This document shows, piece after piece, positions 1 to 10,189 of a DNA stretch of 64,000 nt. The notes under the pieces were generated by a model. It was not told the DNA's origin. It made no database searches and saw only the letters and a list, made by a program, of their open reading frames with translations. Position 1 is the stretch's first letter. Each line of letters opens with the position of its first letter. The translations under genes and the position numbers were made by a program. Location: assembly GCA_003996215.1 (NCBI GenBank), contig QJPP01001852.1:186001-250000 (forward strand), in the 5' to 3' direction. The stretch is from Jaltomata sinuosa (Eukaryota; Streptophyta; Magnoliopsida; Solanales; Solanaceae).

Positions 1-815
1 ACGACCTAGACCACTGTGAGTGGCCTCACCCAACCCCCGGGTGAGCGAACCATCACTTCCTCAAACTTAATCGTTCTAACAACTCAAAACCAGTGCATAA
101 AAGTAAACTAGAAATTCAATGATAATCACATTAAAACTTCATTAAGTTAACCTGCGAAAATTACCCCCTAGAATTTGAAAGTCGCTGTACCAAACAATTC
201 GACCAATATCTAGAGTACGGGGATGCAACCCCAAAATAACAGAAATAGTATAAGCCCGAAATAAATGGGCTACAACTCTAATGATAGGTTCAAGGCAGCT
301 CGGTCGAAACAACTCACCCTTGAAGTCTAGAAACGCTGGTACTACAGATAAGGTCGCGTCTCAGCCACTGAAAGATTGCCTGTACTCACAAGAAAGAAAA
401 GCAAGTGCAGTATCAGTACACCACCACTGTGTACTGGTAGGATCATTAGCCAGTTCCAAATAAACAGTGTATAAACAGTACAACAAATCAAGTATAAGCA
501 CGGAAAATATGCAACAAGTCAATAGTCTCCCACCTGAACTCCACCACATACAACTCTAAGCCACACTCAATAAATCATCCTTTTCGCATAGCCAGGACCC
601 ACCCTGGGATCCCTTCTAAATAACACATAAGTGTTAAACAGACAACCCAGCCTAATCCAAGACCAACAACACAGATATAACAGGATTCCCGGTCACTCAA
701 GGACCACTAACAAATATCACAGTTAAATAAAATAGCTCGGTCTACTCATGAAACCAATAACAGTCAATGCAATGCACCAATATTAATGCAATGACGCAGT
801 AAAATAAACCTATAC

Positions 816-952
816 CAGGAGTGGTACCTGAGCCAACCATTAGTAATTCCTACTAGGCGAGGTACCCGAGCCAACCATTTGTTATACCCGTACCAGGCGT
901 GGTACCCGAGCCAACCGTTAGTATTTCGTACCAGGCGTGGTACCCGAGCCAA
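816..952 (-). repeat. 38-40 bp tandem repeat in LTR A, four units
   Basis: The core GGTACCCGAGCCAACC recurs about every 37-40 bases, each preceded by a CCAGGCGTGG-like block. The same array occurs reverse-complemented at 62930-63080 in the other LTR copy. Confidence 0.85.
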
Positions 953-1561
953 CCGAATGTCAACAATCCACAGTCAAAATAATGAACAAATATCTTGTAA
1001 TACCAACAAGCAACACACCGTTCAATCCACAGAATGTAACAAGGACCCTTAGATATTCTAAACAATTCCTCTAAGCAATGTAATTCATACAAACACTTAG
1101 ATAAGAGTACAAGAACATACAACATTCACAGTAATCGTAAGCCATCACCTACCTCAAAATAATCCAAGCTCTACTCAACCCGAGCTTTCCCGTATTTTGG
1201 ATTCCTCTCTCATTCTTGGTCTAAAACAATGTACAAGTACTTAAATTAACAAACAAGGCCTGCACATTACCCGGATTACACTAAATCCCAGACCCCCAGG
1301 CCACCCATGATCATCCTACCTTATTTCCAGGGCTTCCCACCATTAATTTCCCTAGTTCTATCATTTTCATGGATGAAAATAGAGAATTTATCAATATGTG
1401 ATCATAAAACCTTACTTTTAACAATACCCAAGAACTTTCATGCCTAGAATCCCCTTCTTCCCTGGATTCTCCCATCCCTAGGTTATTCCTACCTTTCCCC
1501 AAGTTCCATCCTAGCAATTCTACATCGTAGAAAAAGTAGTACGAAGATTGGGGAGTAGAAA

Positions 1562-1567
1562 CCTTAC
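1562..1567 (-). promoter_or_regulatory. Putative splice donor in LTR A (left)
   Basis: Minus-strand AAG/GTAAGG, matching the site at 62314 in the other LTR A copy. No acceptor is visible because the internal region is outside the window. Confidence 0.4.
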
Positions 1568-1686
1568 CTTTAGGTAAAACAATAGTGGAAAACTGGTAGA
1601 AATCGCCCAAAATCGCCCCCTTCTTCTCCCAAAATGTTTCAAGAAAAACTGAACTGTTTTGGGGAAGTTTCTACATTAAATCCTAT

Positions 1687-1830
1687 CACGCTCTGCTATG
1701 GCGGTCCGCTCCTCCATAGCGGTACCACCGTAGCGGGGTCGTCTGCTATGGCGGAGACTGACCGACATTGGCTTCCGCTGTAGTGGTAATTTCTCCGCTA
1801 CAGTGGAGGTCGCTATGGAGGAGTTGTTGC
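1687..1830. repeat. CCGCTATAGCGG-type inverted-repeat cluster in LTR A
   Basis: About seven degenerate copies of GCTATGGCGG, CCATAGCGG and CCGCTACAGTGG alternate in both orientations over about 140 bases. The homologous LTR at 61682 has the same kind of cluster with more perfect copies. Confidence 0.8.
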
Positions 1831-2216
1831 GCTTGTCACGGACATAAAGTTCAAAAATCTCCAAAATTAGCCCATTTTACAACACACTTGCTTCCCCTGA
1901 TGATCATAAATAACCCCTTCACGTAAATCACGATTTTGGGAGTTCTACATACCCGAATTTGATTCCGAAAAGTCCCTCGGACTCCTCTATGTGTTAGATA
2001 CGAGAAAAACTAGATCAACACAAGACATCCAACCCAATCCTTACCTGGATTGCCCTAGACTCCACCTTGCCCCAAAATCGGCCGAGACTAGCCTAGCCCA
2101 GAATTTCAAACCCCCAAAATCGGAGTTTTCTAACTCTAAAACTTGGCACGATCGGACTACCTGTAACGACGGACCCGGTCGTTACACGTCGGCAACAAAC
2201 AACAAAATTTAAAAGG

Positions 2217-2217
<1 letters not shown>

Positions 2218-2269
<52 letters not shown>
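2218..2269. repeat. (TA)n microsatellite
   Basis: An uninterrupted TA dinucleotide run of about 52 bases, directly next to a Helitron-like CTAG terminus. Confidence 0.95.
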
Positions 2270-2270
<1 letters not shown>

Positions 2271-2299
2271 TAGTCGATTATTGTCCGTGTTATGCACGG
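2270..2299 (-). mobile_element. Helitron-like 3' terminus
   Basis: On the minus strand a stem CCGTG/CACGG with a 5-base loop is followed by 11 bases, then CTAG and a T. This is the hairpin plus CTRR-T layout of Helitron 3' ends. No rep/helicase gene is present. Confidence 0.5.
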
Positions 2300-2994
2300 G
2301 CCCAATATTAACACTCGATAACTCTAATATATGCATAATTCTATCATTTATAAATTCGATATGCATACATTATTTTATTTGTTAATTATTTATAACACTT
2401 TTAACGTAATTTTCTTAGATATGCATACACTATTTTATTTAGATCAATGAAATTCTTATAAGAATATTTTAAGTTGTTAATTATTGTAATTTATAATACT
2501 GTTATGTAAATTTCAAATATATAATGAATTAAAAATAATATATAATAAAATATTTTAAATTATTAATTCTTATAATTTATAATACTTTTAACATAAAAAA
2601 AATATTAAAAAGAGAAGAATAAGAATTTCTTTAAAGTTGAGCTTACATTTTTTATTTTTGTCTATTTACGTAACTCAGCCTTAAATAGAAATTGTTTAAA
2701 AATGCAATTGATGAATAACTCAAATGTGAAAAGATGAAAAGCTATGGGGCTCACTTTTTTTTATTAGAGATACATGAGGAAATAAATAAAATTAATTAAT
2801 TATTTTTGTCAAAATAACAAAAAGTACACCCATTATGCTATCAAGTGCAGCAGTATTAAAATAGACAAATACATGAAATGACAAAAATAGCCCCATAGCA
2901 AACAATTTGGAGTCCACAATTTCTAAAATGGCCTATGCAGACATGTTGACGGGCTTGGTGCCTGCTTAGGCTCAATCCCACTTATATATATATA

Positions 2995-3022
2995 CTAGTC
3001 TCTATGTATGTACGTTGCACGA
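2995..3022 (-). mobile_element. Helitron-like 3' terminus (degenerate)
   Basis: Minus-strand CTAG-T preceded by a decayed hairpin around CGTGCAACGTAC. The ACTAGTCTCTAT start on the plus strand matches the terminus at 21705. Confidence 0.4.
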
Positions 3023-3603
3023 ATATTACTCGTCTATTATTATAACACTTATATTAAAATAATAAATTGTACTTGCATGTGGTGTAATCACTTATAATAT
3101 CTAAATTTAACATAATTAGATATTTTGAAAATATTTTTAAAGTGTTAATCAATTTTTATTTCCCTTGAAAATTTAAATATTTTCTTATTAAAATAATTTA
3201 ATGTTGGATATAATGGGTGGAGATTGCCCCCAGTATTTTTTTGTCACGTAAAGTTCAATACACTGATGGATATAAACTACAAGTTTATGTTTTTTATTGT
3301 ATTTTACAACCTGACAAAAAAAAGCGTACAGAGAAACAAGATAGAAAAAAAAATCCCTTTAACATAACGAAAAGGAAGAACTCAATTTTCTCCCGAACTG
3401 AGTTTTGTTACGTGCATATGTTTTTTATTATTCTGTTTTCATACATATTGAAGAATCAATGTCCAAAATAAATTAGGATACTTCTTTACTCTTTTTTTAC
3501 AATTTTACCGTGACTTTACTTAAAATTTCAAGGGTATAAAAGTCGTTCAATATTTGAAGGATATTTTCATCACTCAACATTGTTATTCATGCTTTTATAA
3601 TAA

Positions 3604-3632
3604 CTAGTTTAGTGTATGTGTGTTGCACGTAT
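3604..3632 (-). mobile_element. Helitron-like 3' terminus (degenerate)
   Basis: Minus-strand CTAG-T with a decayed CGTGCAAC hairpin. The next minus-strand bases (TATTATAAAAGCATG) resemble the proposed Helitron 5' end near 41947, as expected for head-to-tail copies. Confidence 0.4.
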
Positions 3633-4974
3633 GTAACACGTCAAACAATAAATATATAAAAAATTTGAAAATAATAATTAACGTAAAAATAAATATAATA
3701 TTCAAAAAACTACTATAAAACTTTTACCTATGACTTTAAGAATTTAATAACACATTTAGACTTCATGAAAAAAGGACATGTACGTGAAGGGATAGTAATT
3801 AACTTTTACCTATGACTTTAAGTCTTCAAACTTAATTAGTAAACCTAAATTGAAAAAGTCGTCTATAACCCTAAATTTTTTAGGTTCATTATTCAAATAA
3901 AAGCTCTCCAAATAAAGATTCAACACTTAATTATAACCTTAGATTTCAAACTCAATTAATAAGTTTAATTAGTGAATCAACTATAATACTAACGAATAAT
4001 ATTCTTAAATATAGTTAAATAATATAATCAAAATCAAATCACAACTAAACAAAGAAAGAAGAAAAGAGGAAAGAGATAAACTTTGGATTTTTTTTCGCTG
4101 CTACATTTGATGGCATGTGATGACCCTTCCGGTCATCTTCGCATTTACGCATTCATTGTACTGTTAAAGCTTTTGTGTAGCAGCCCCAAGTCATTTATGG
4201 CTTATTGGGACTGGTAGTTCGGTGGCCTGGTCGTTCGTTTGGTTGTTTTGCCCTTTTTCCTGTTTTAGAGCTTTAACTTAGAATATCATTAACTTTAGTC
4301 AACATTCTTAGCTAACGTGCTCGAGATTAAATCTTAAGTGTTCTATTAGCTCCGTAGAGTTGAGTATTGTCTAGTTGGACCTTTAGTTGAGGCCTGAGAA
4401 CTTCCAGTGTGGGTTTTGTGTGGTTTTCTCTGTTTTCTGGCCATTTGGAGTTGAAAGTGTAACTTTGGGTGACTTTCGATGATCGGAGTATCGGATTCAA
4501 AATCTGATGATTCCATTAGCTTAGGAATGATGAGTTTGGGTTAAGAAGGTAATTTGTCTGGTTTGGGAAGCTTTCAGTTTTGTTTCATCTTGGTTTGTGT
4601 GTTTTAGCTAAGTTGAACTTAAAAGTTTGACTTCTGTCAACATTCGGAGAAGACGGCCTCGGATGGAAATTCTGGCAGTGCTGTTAGCTCCAGAATTTTG
4701 ACTTTATGCTAGGGGGACCTTTGGTTTGGGTCCCGAGGCTTCCGGCTTAATTCAGGCCTCGGTGTTCCGCTTTGAAAAGTTAGGCCTAAAAGTTGTTCTT
4801 GGGCGTGGGCCTACTTTTCATGCTATCAACCTCTGTTGGGTTTTTTGTCCATTCCGTTGAGTCTAGAATGTCATTTATAGTCGAATAGCTCTGTTTGTTT
4901 GTGTTCACAGGACCCCGAGTGTGTTCCCAAGGACCTATCGGAGAAATTCCTTGTTGGGCATTTGTTGTTGGCAG

Positions 4975-5170
4975 CTGGTGCTGTCATGGCATCATCTTGG
5001 CCTTCTCTTTTGCGGTGGCTAGCCGCGTTCGCGTAGGCCAATGCCAGCTGCCCACTTGTCTTGGCCTTCACATTTGTGGTGGCCAGCCGCGTCAGCGTAG
5101 GCTTGTGCCAGCCGCCTGAAATTGTTCATAGCGAACGCGATGGCTGGCCGCATTCGCGAAGGGTTAGGCC
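4975..5170. repeat. GCGTTCGCG-type motif cluster upstream of B promoter
   Basis: Repeated GGCCAGCCGCG, CGCGTTCGCG, GCGAACGCG and CATTCGCGAA motifs in both orientations. The cluster ends a few bases before the TATA-like box at 5177. The homologous segment of the 3' LTR (14025-14218) differs in several repeat units. Confidence 0.75.
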
Positions 5171-5176
5171 AGTAGC

Positions 5177-5184
5177 TATTTAAG
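5177..5184 (+). promoter_or_regulatory. TATA-like box of B 5' LTR
   Basis: TATTTAAG followed by a C/T-rich leader (TTCTCTCATTCCCCC). The 3' LTR copy at 14225 has decayed to AATTTAAG. Confidence 0.5.
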
Positions 5185-5325
5185 CTGGCCATTACATTTT
5201 TCCGGCCATTTTCTCTCATTCCCCCAACTCCTACACACCCAAATCCCCTCTAAATTGCTCCCAAAACCAGTGCACCTTGGAGGATTCCCGAGAAATCAAT
5301 AAATACGTATTCCGTTGGTGTCTTG

Positions 5326-5331
5326 GTAAGT
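5326..5331 (+). promoter_or_regulatory. Putative 5' splice site in B leader
   Basis: CTTG/GTAAGTTTTT is a strong plant donor consensus about 150 bases after the TATA-like box. It is conserved in the 3' LTR at 14375. A matching acceptor abuts the gag ATG at 8131, giving a predicted intron 5326-8130 that contains the primer site. Confidence 0.5.
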
Positions 5332-7920
5332 TTTTCACTCTTCTCCTTGGTTGTCTTCCCTAATTATCTAAAACCTCCATTATTGTAAATTCTTGAAGCT
5401 TGGTTTTGCTTGTAGATTCTACCCCTTCGTGGTTGCATGTTCGTGGGCTTGTTCTATCCACATTCTTGGCTAAATTCTCTTACATGGTAGGTAATTTTTT
5501 CCTACTTTTCGATTTTATTTTTGAAATTCCATCTTCAAACCCCAAGTTGAGCAGGCTGTTTTGGCTCCTCCTCTTAGCCAATTGTGCTCAATTTTGGAGC
5601 ATGCCTTCTTGGCACCATTGGGGTCATCGTGCTCTTTTTCATTTTAAGTTTCAGGTTGTGGTCCCCGCGGGCCCATTTTTGACCCAGATTTTGAGCCGGC
5701 TATGATATAGAAATATGGGTATCGTTAGACCTGTTTGAATGTGTTTTTTTGCATTGTTGATAGTTTGACCCTCATTCAGAGCTTCTCGAAGCAGCTCAGC
5801 CCCAGATATCATCGTTTCTGCAGCTTATCATCGGATGACAGGTAGGTTACGGTCTAAATCCCTAGACTTAGCATATATCAGATAAAAATGTACTAGGTGG
5901 CATCCTTGGGTTGGGTTATTAGGTTGGTACCACAGACCTTGACCGCTTTTCCATGATTTGTCCCATTTCTTTCCTACGTTTTATGTAGTATTCTTAGTAG
6001 TTGATATTATCACCCTTGTGGTCCTGTGAGTCCTTGTTGACTCTGAAACATAGAAGGTGAGTTATTGGGAATGTCCACGAGTCCCGGACATAGAAATATC
6101 CTTCTAGGCTAGTTATGCTTGCTGAGTAGCTATGGAGCCTGTACAGGGCCGATAGGTTGGTTATGAGCTGTGGGGTCACTGTTTGTGATTGATCATATCA
6201 TAAATCATGCATATAAAGGATTTTCTAGTCGATTTTATGACCGTTTTGGCTTAGGGCCCATTAGTTATGATTTCCAATCCTGCATGGCCTCGGGGGCCCA
6301 TTTTTGGTAAAATGTCTTATGAAACAGTTTGATATCCCTTTTGTGGATCTTCTTGGGGTAAAAAAGGTTAAAAGAGAAAGGTGTCTCAATTTTTGTATCT
6401 TATATGGGACTCGGGTAGACCGAGGTGCCCAATTGATTTTTGCTATTTATAAAAAAATGAGATTAGACTCGGTAAAGCCTAGCGACATACCTATTTTACT
6501 ACTACTTTAGACCTGGAGACGCCCGGGCACCGTTGGAGGGTATTTACTGCATTTATTTCATTGATTTAGACCTGGATAGGATTCAAGCATTCATTTCGAG
6601 CATTGGTGACTAATTTGGATCCAGTAGTACTCAGGACGGTATTGTGAGGTTATAGTGTAGTATGTGGTCTACGAGTAGACCTCCATGGACCTTGTCACTT
6701 CAGACCAAGTGTTATGGGAAAAAAGAGTGATCGGGGGTAGGAGTTTACGACGAAGCAGATGTACTCAGGAGAAGTCCTTCCATGGATCCCGCCTTTACTG
6801 GACCTTTGGGGCACCGGAGGGGGTAACATACTGAAACTGAGATTGCACGATCTTGGCATTTAATAGCATATCATTCATTTGTGTGAGGTACCACCCTGGT
6901 TTGCTGTTTGTTGATTGTACGCTCTGGTAGTATGGGATGCCAGAGGGTTTGATTTTACTTGTTTGTCTTCCTCGGTTGTATGGGCAGCCGAGGGACTGTA
7001 GGTAGACTCTCGTTATTTTATTACAGGATTGTCCCCCGTGACTGTTATAAGTGTGGAGTTGGATATTGTTAGGCTTCTAGTTTCTCGACTTTACATTAAT
7101 ATGATTAGTTTGATTTTTGTTTCCTATTTTCCGAGCATGTCTACCTTTGCTCTTCGCCCTTTTCCTTATACTTGAGGTTACCGGTATACCGTCCATTTCT
7201 AGAACTCATTATATATATTGTTATTGCAAGGATCCCAGGTGCGTTATTTCTTACTTTCACCTGTGCCTATTATGTATATACTCCACTAGCTAGCCTTGTA
7301 TGTTGTTCTTGTTGTCTTCCCTCTGGGCTAGTTCATGTTTACTTTTTTGTTGATTTCTGTGACTGCTTGTTCCTATTCTGTCTGTTATTAGTTTTTTATC
7401 TTATATGTGCTCAGTTGGCCTATGATACTTATTGGGTACCTTATTCTTCGCATTTGGTACTCACCCTACACACTGCATCTTCTGGTGCAGATCCTAGTGT
7501 GGGTCGTCGCTGTTAGTTCATCGGAGACTCGTGCGAGGTGTTGTTTTGGATAGTCCAGACTGAGGGTGATCTATTGGTGACCGAAGCTTAGCTTTTAGTT
7601 TATCTGTATATTTTGTACTCTATTACTACTTAGAGACAGCTTTGTATATGTTACTTTTGGATACTTTGTACTCCTTATGTAGATCGGGCTCTTATACACT
7701 ATGATACTAGGTTTTGGGTTTGGTTTAGTTTCCGCATTGTTATATTACTCCTGTTATCTATTTCCTTTACCCTGTTCCCTTGCTTCCACTTAGTAAACTG
7801 TTCTTTTGATTATACTGTTAGGAGGTAGCCCATTACTAACCATTCCGGGCTACGGAGATTGGTTCGCCTACTGGGGGGTTGTAGGTGCCATCATGATCGT
7901 GAGATTGGGTTATGATAGCT

Positions 7921-7932
7921 TGGTATCAGAGC
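7921..7932 (+). promoter_or_regulatory. Element B primer-binding site (tRNA-iMet)
   Basis: TGGTATCAGAGC three bases after the 5' LTR, the standard complement of the plant initiator-Met tRNA 3' end. Confidence 0.95.
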
Positions 7933-8130
7933 TCTAGGTTGACTAGTGTCATCGGTATAGGAGCCAATGTCTGGTAGAGGCTTGCGAATTAGGGTGGAGA
8001 CATCCGTACTTAATCTTCAGGAGGCTACAGTGACATCTTAGAAAGAATTGGACTTTCTTGTTTCTATCTCGTGTGTAGTATCCTTAAAGGTTTTTGGAAA
8101 TCTCACTTACTCTGGTTTACTCTTCCGCAG

Positions 8131-9515
8131 ATGGTTCATACGAGATCTTAAGCTTCTGGTAGAGGAGAGCCTCCTGCCCCTGCACCTTCGACTCTAGCTA
8201 AGGGTCGGGGTGGTCGTAAGGGTAAGGGTAGGGGTCGTGGACGCCCTAGAGTAGCAGCACCAGCTAGGGCTTCTAGGGTTGAGATAGAGCCCGAGTATGA
8301 CTTTGAGACAGAGTTCGCTCCAGAGCAGCACCATGTGGATCCGGGGGAAGCCCAGGTACCACCAGCTCTAGTACCAGCTCCAACATCAATTTCTGTGCCA
8401 GTTTCCACCCCAGCTCAGTCTTCGGATATTCGGGGTTTTCTTGTTCAACTTTTGAGTATGATTGGGGAGGGTCCTTCTGAGACAGCCCATACATCCGCTC
8501 AGGGGGAAGCCATGGGTGTTCCGAGTTCAGGAGCACAGCCTCCTACTGCGGCTCCCTGTGCCGAGGTTATTCCAGTCCCATCGGTTGCATAGACTCTTGC
8601 TCTTTGCCCAGCTATGACAGATGGGGAGCAGAAGGCTTTGAGCAGATTTCTGAGATTGGCACCGCCGAGGTTTGCTGGTACACTGGGTCAGGACCCACAT
8701 GACTTCATTACTACCTATGAGGAGATGTTGCACCATTTTGGCTTATTGGAGACTCACGGGGTTGGCTACACTACCTACCAGCTGGAGGGCCCAACAAAGT
8801 TTTGGTGGAGGGCACATGTTGCTTGCAGATCTTCTACATCCCCTCCTTTGACTTGTCTGAGTTCTATGAGGCCTTTATGACCAAGTTCTTGCCTCAGAGT
8901 GATCGTGAGCATCGTAGGGAGCAGTTTACTCGGCCTATGCAGGGGTCTATGACCGTATTTGAGTATGAGACCCATTTTCATCAGTTATCACCATTTGGAG
9001 CTATGAACATTCCTACTGAGTCGGACAGGATTCACGGGTTTGTTTGGGGACTGAGGTTAGAGTTTAGAGAGCCAGCCGAGATATTGGTTACTAGTAGTAG
9101 ATCATTTCAGGCCATTGCATATTATGCTCGCACGGTAGAGGATATGAGTCATTATGACTCCGGGGCCATAGATAAGAGGCCTCGACATCAGGGTGGCTAC
9201 AGTGGTTCCTGTCAGGAGGGTAGAGACCTGGGACAGTGGGGCTGAGGTTATCAGCCACAGCAGCATCAGGGTCAGTCCAGCCGACCAATTTAGGCTTCAC
9301 TTCAGGCTATGGGTGGTACTCCGTTTGAGCAGGGTCAGAGTAGCCATCAGAGCCAGAACGGTCAGTCTTCGAGGAGTGCATCTTCTGGGGCATAAGGTCA
9401 TTGTAGCCATTCGGGTTCTTCCGGTCTATCTCGACACTTCAGGTTGTCAGGGCCTTGCTATGAGTGTGTGGTGGTGGGACACTATGCAAAAGATTACCTC
9501 CAGAGGGGTACAGTT
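8131..9515 (+). pseudogene. gag: Element B gag (broken)
   Basis: This encoded the capsid/nucleocapsid polyprotein that packages element RNA in virus-like particles. The start is the ATG at 8131, which directly follows a pyrimidine-rich CCGCAG that looks like a splice acceptor. A basic Gly/Arg stretch (about residues 20-50) and a Pro/Ala linker precede the capsid region, recognisable by DPHDFI, FYEAF, REQF and DRIHGFVWGL. The nucleocapsid zinc knuckle near 9453-9495 reads CYEC-VVVGH-YAKDY, with the last Cys replaced by Tyr. Stops occur at codon 7 (TAA) and at 8590, and there is a frame change between about 8800 and 8880. More stops follow before the knuckle. It cannot make a full Gag. Confidence 0.9.
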
Positions 9516-9980
9516 TATCTAGCCACTCCGCCGACAGAGCCATTACAACCAGTTCAGCCTCCAGCTAGAGGGGGCGATGGTCAGGCTAGAGGTGGTGCCC
9601 TGCGTGGTAGAGCAGGTGATAGGGATGGTGGTCAGGCAGGTGGAGGTCGTCATCAGTTCTATGTGGTCCTTGGGAGACCAGAGGTAGAGGCCTCGAATGC
9701 CGTGATTACAGGTATAATTTATGTATGTCGTCAGCCAGCTTATGCTTTGTTTGATCCTGGATCTACTTGTTCATATGTATCTGCCTACTTTCTGCCTTGC
9801 TTGGGGTTGGCTAGTGAGCCATTATCTGTTGTTGTTTCTATTTTGACCCCAGTAGGAGATTCTTTAGTAGTGGACCAGATTGTGAGATCCTGTGTGATAT
9901 TTTTTTGTGATTTGGAGACTTGGTGTGATTTGATGATACTTGATATGCTAGATTTTGATGTGATACTGGGCATGGATTAG
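9516..9980 (+). pseudogene. Element B aspartic protease domain
   Basis: This domain would cleave the Gag-Pol polyprotein. It follows the gag zinc knuckle in the same frame through a Gly/Arg/Gln-rich linker. The catalytic motif is visible as ALFDPGSTCSYVS near 9745-9785. The C-terminal part VILGMD near 9963 is the usual end-of-fold strand. The frame stops at 9978 (TAG), where relatives have Trp, and a second stop follows immediately. Conserved text (SPHRAILDC) continues after the stops, so they are mutations rather than a true end. Confidence 0.85.
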
Positions 9981-10189
9981 TGATCCCCTCACCGTGCGAT
10001 TTTGGATTGTTATTCCAAGACCGTTACCATAGTCGTGCCCGGTGTATCCCTGTTTATGTGGCAGGGTTCCATCAGTTGTGCACCGTCTTGGATCATCTCT
10101 TATCTTCGAGCTAGGAAGTTTATTTCCCGTGGGTGTTTAGCTTATCTAGCATATGTCTGAGATGCTAGTTCTTACCCTACATCTCATGA

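Larger units (their letters stand above)
1..2186 (-). mobile_element. Family A LTR (left copy, Ty3/gypsy-like)
   Basis: Read on the minus strand this LTR starts at 2186 with TGTAACGACCGGGTC and runs off the left edge, probably a few bases before its end. It matches, in opposite orientation, the LTR at 61682-63908: both share the 38-40 bp tandem array, the GCTATAGC motif cluster and the AAG/GTAAGG donor-like site (minus GTAAGG at 1562-1567). No polypurine tract lies right of 2186, so this is a 5' LTR whose body extends left of the window, or a solo LTR. Family assignment rests on LTR style and on the primer site seen in the right copy. Confidence 0.85.
2187..4115. other. AT-rich non-coding stretch with Helitron-like termini
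   Basis: I see no coding region here. The stretch holds a TA microsatellite and three minus-strand CTAG-T ends (2270, 2995, 3604), two of them degenerate. The segment 3480-3603 resembles 41840-41947 near a proposed Helitron 5' end. The right limit is the start of element B. Confidence 0.6.
4116..7917 (+). repeat. Element B 5' LTR
   Basis: Starts TGTGATGACCC and ends GGGTTATGATA, against GGGTCGTGACA in the 3' LTR. It aligns with 13163-16967 throughout. It contains the motif cluster, TATA box, putative splice donor and a TGTCC/GGACA hairpin block. The short open frames inside it are incidental. Confidence 0.95.

Noticed and set aside
2218..2269. TA repeat as a functional AT-rich promoter or matrix attachment site
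   Set aside because: A plain microsatellite; nothing near it supports a function.
4111..4115. Target-site duplication for element B
   Set aside because: TGGCA and CGATA do not match, and shifting the boundary by a few bases did not give a match.
7172..7516. Open frames with membrane-like composition inside LTR B (also 16163-16567 and similar in F)
   Set aside because: They lie in LTR sequence, recur with the LTR copies, lack homology I recognise, and their hydrophobicity follows from T-rich DNA.
7921..7932. tRNA-like matches at primer sites as tRNA genes
   Set aside because: Only the 12-18 base primer complement is present, with no cloverleaf around it.
9193..9522. Second open frame overlapping B gag as an accessory gene
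   Set aside because: It is an alternate frame of the broken gag; the in-frame gag text explains the same DNA.
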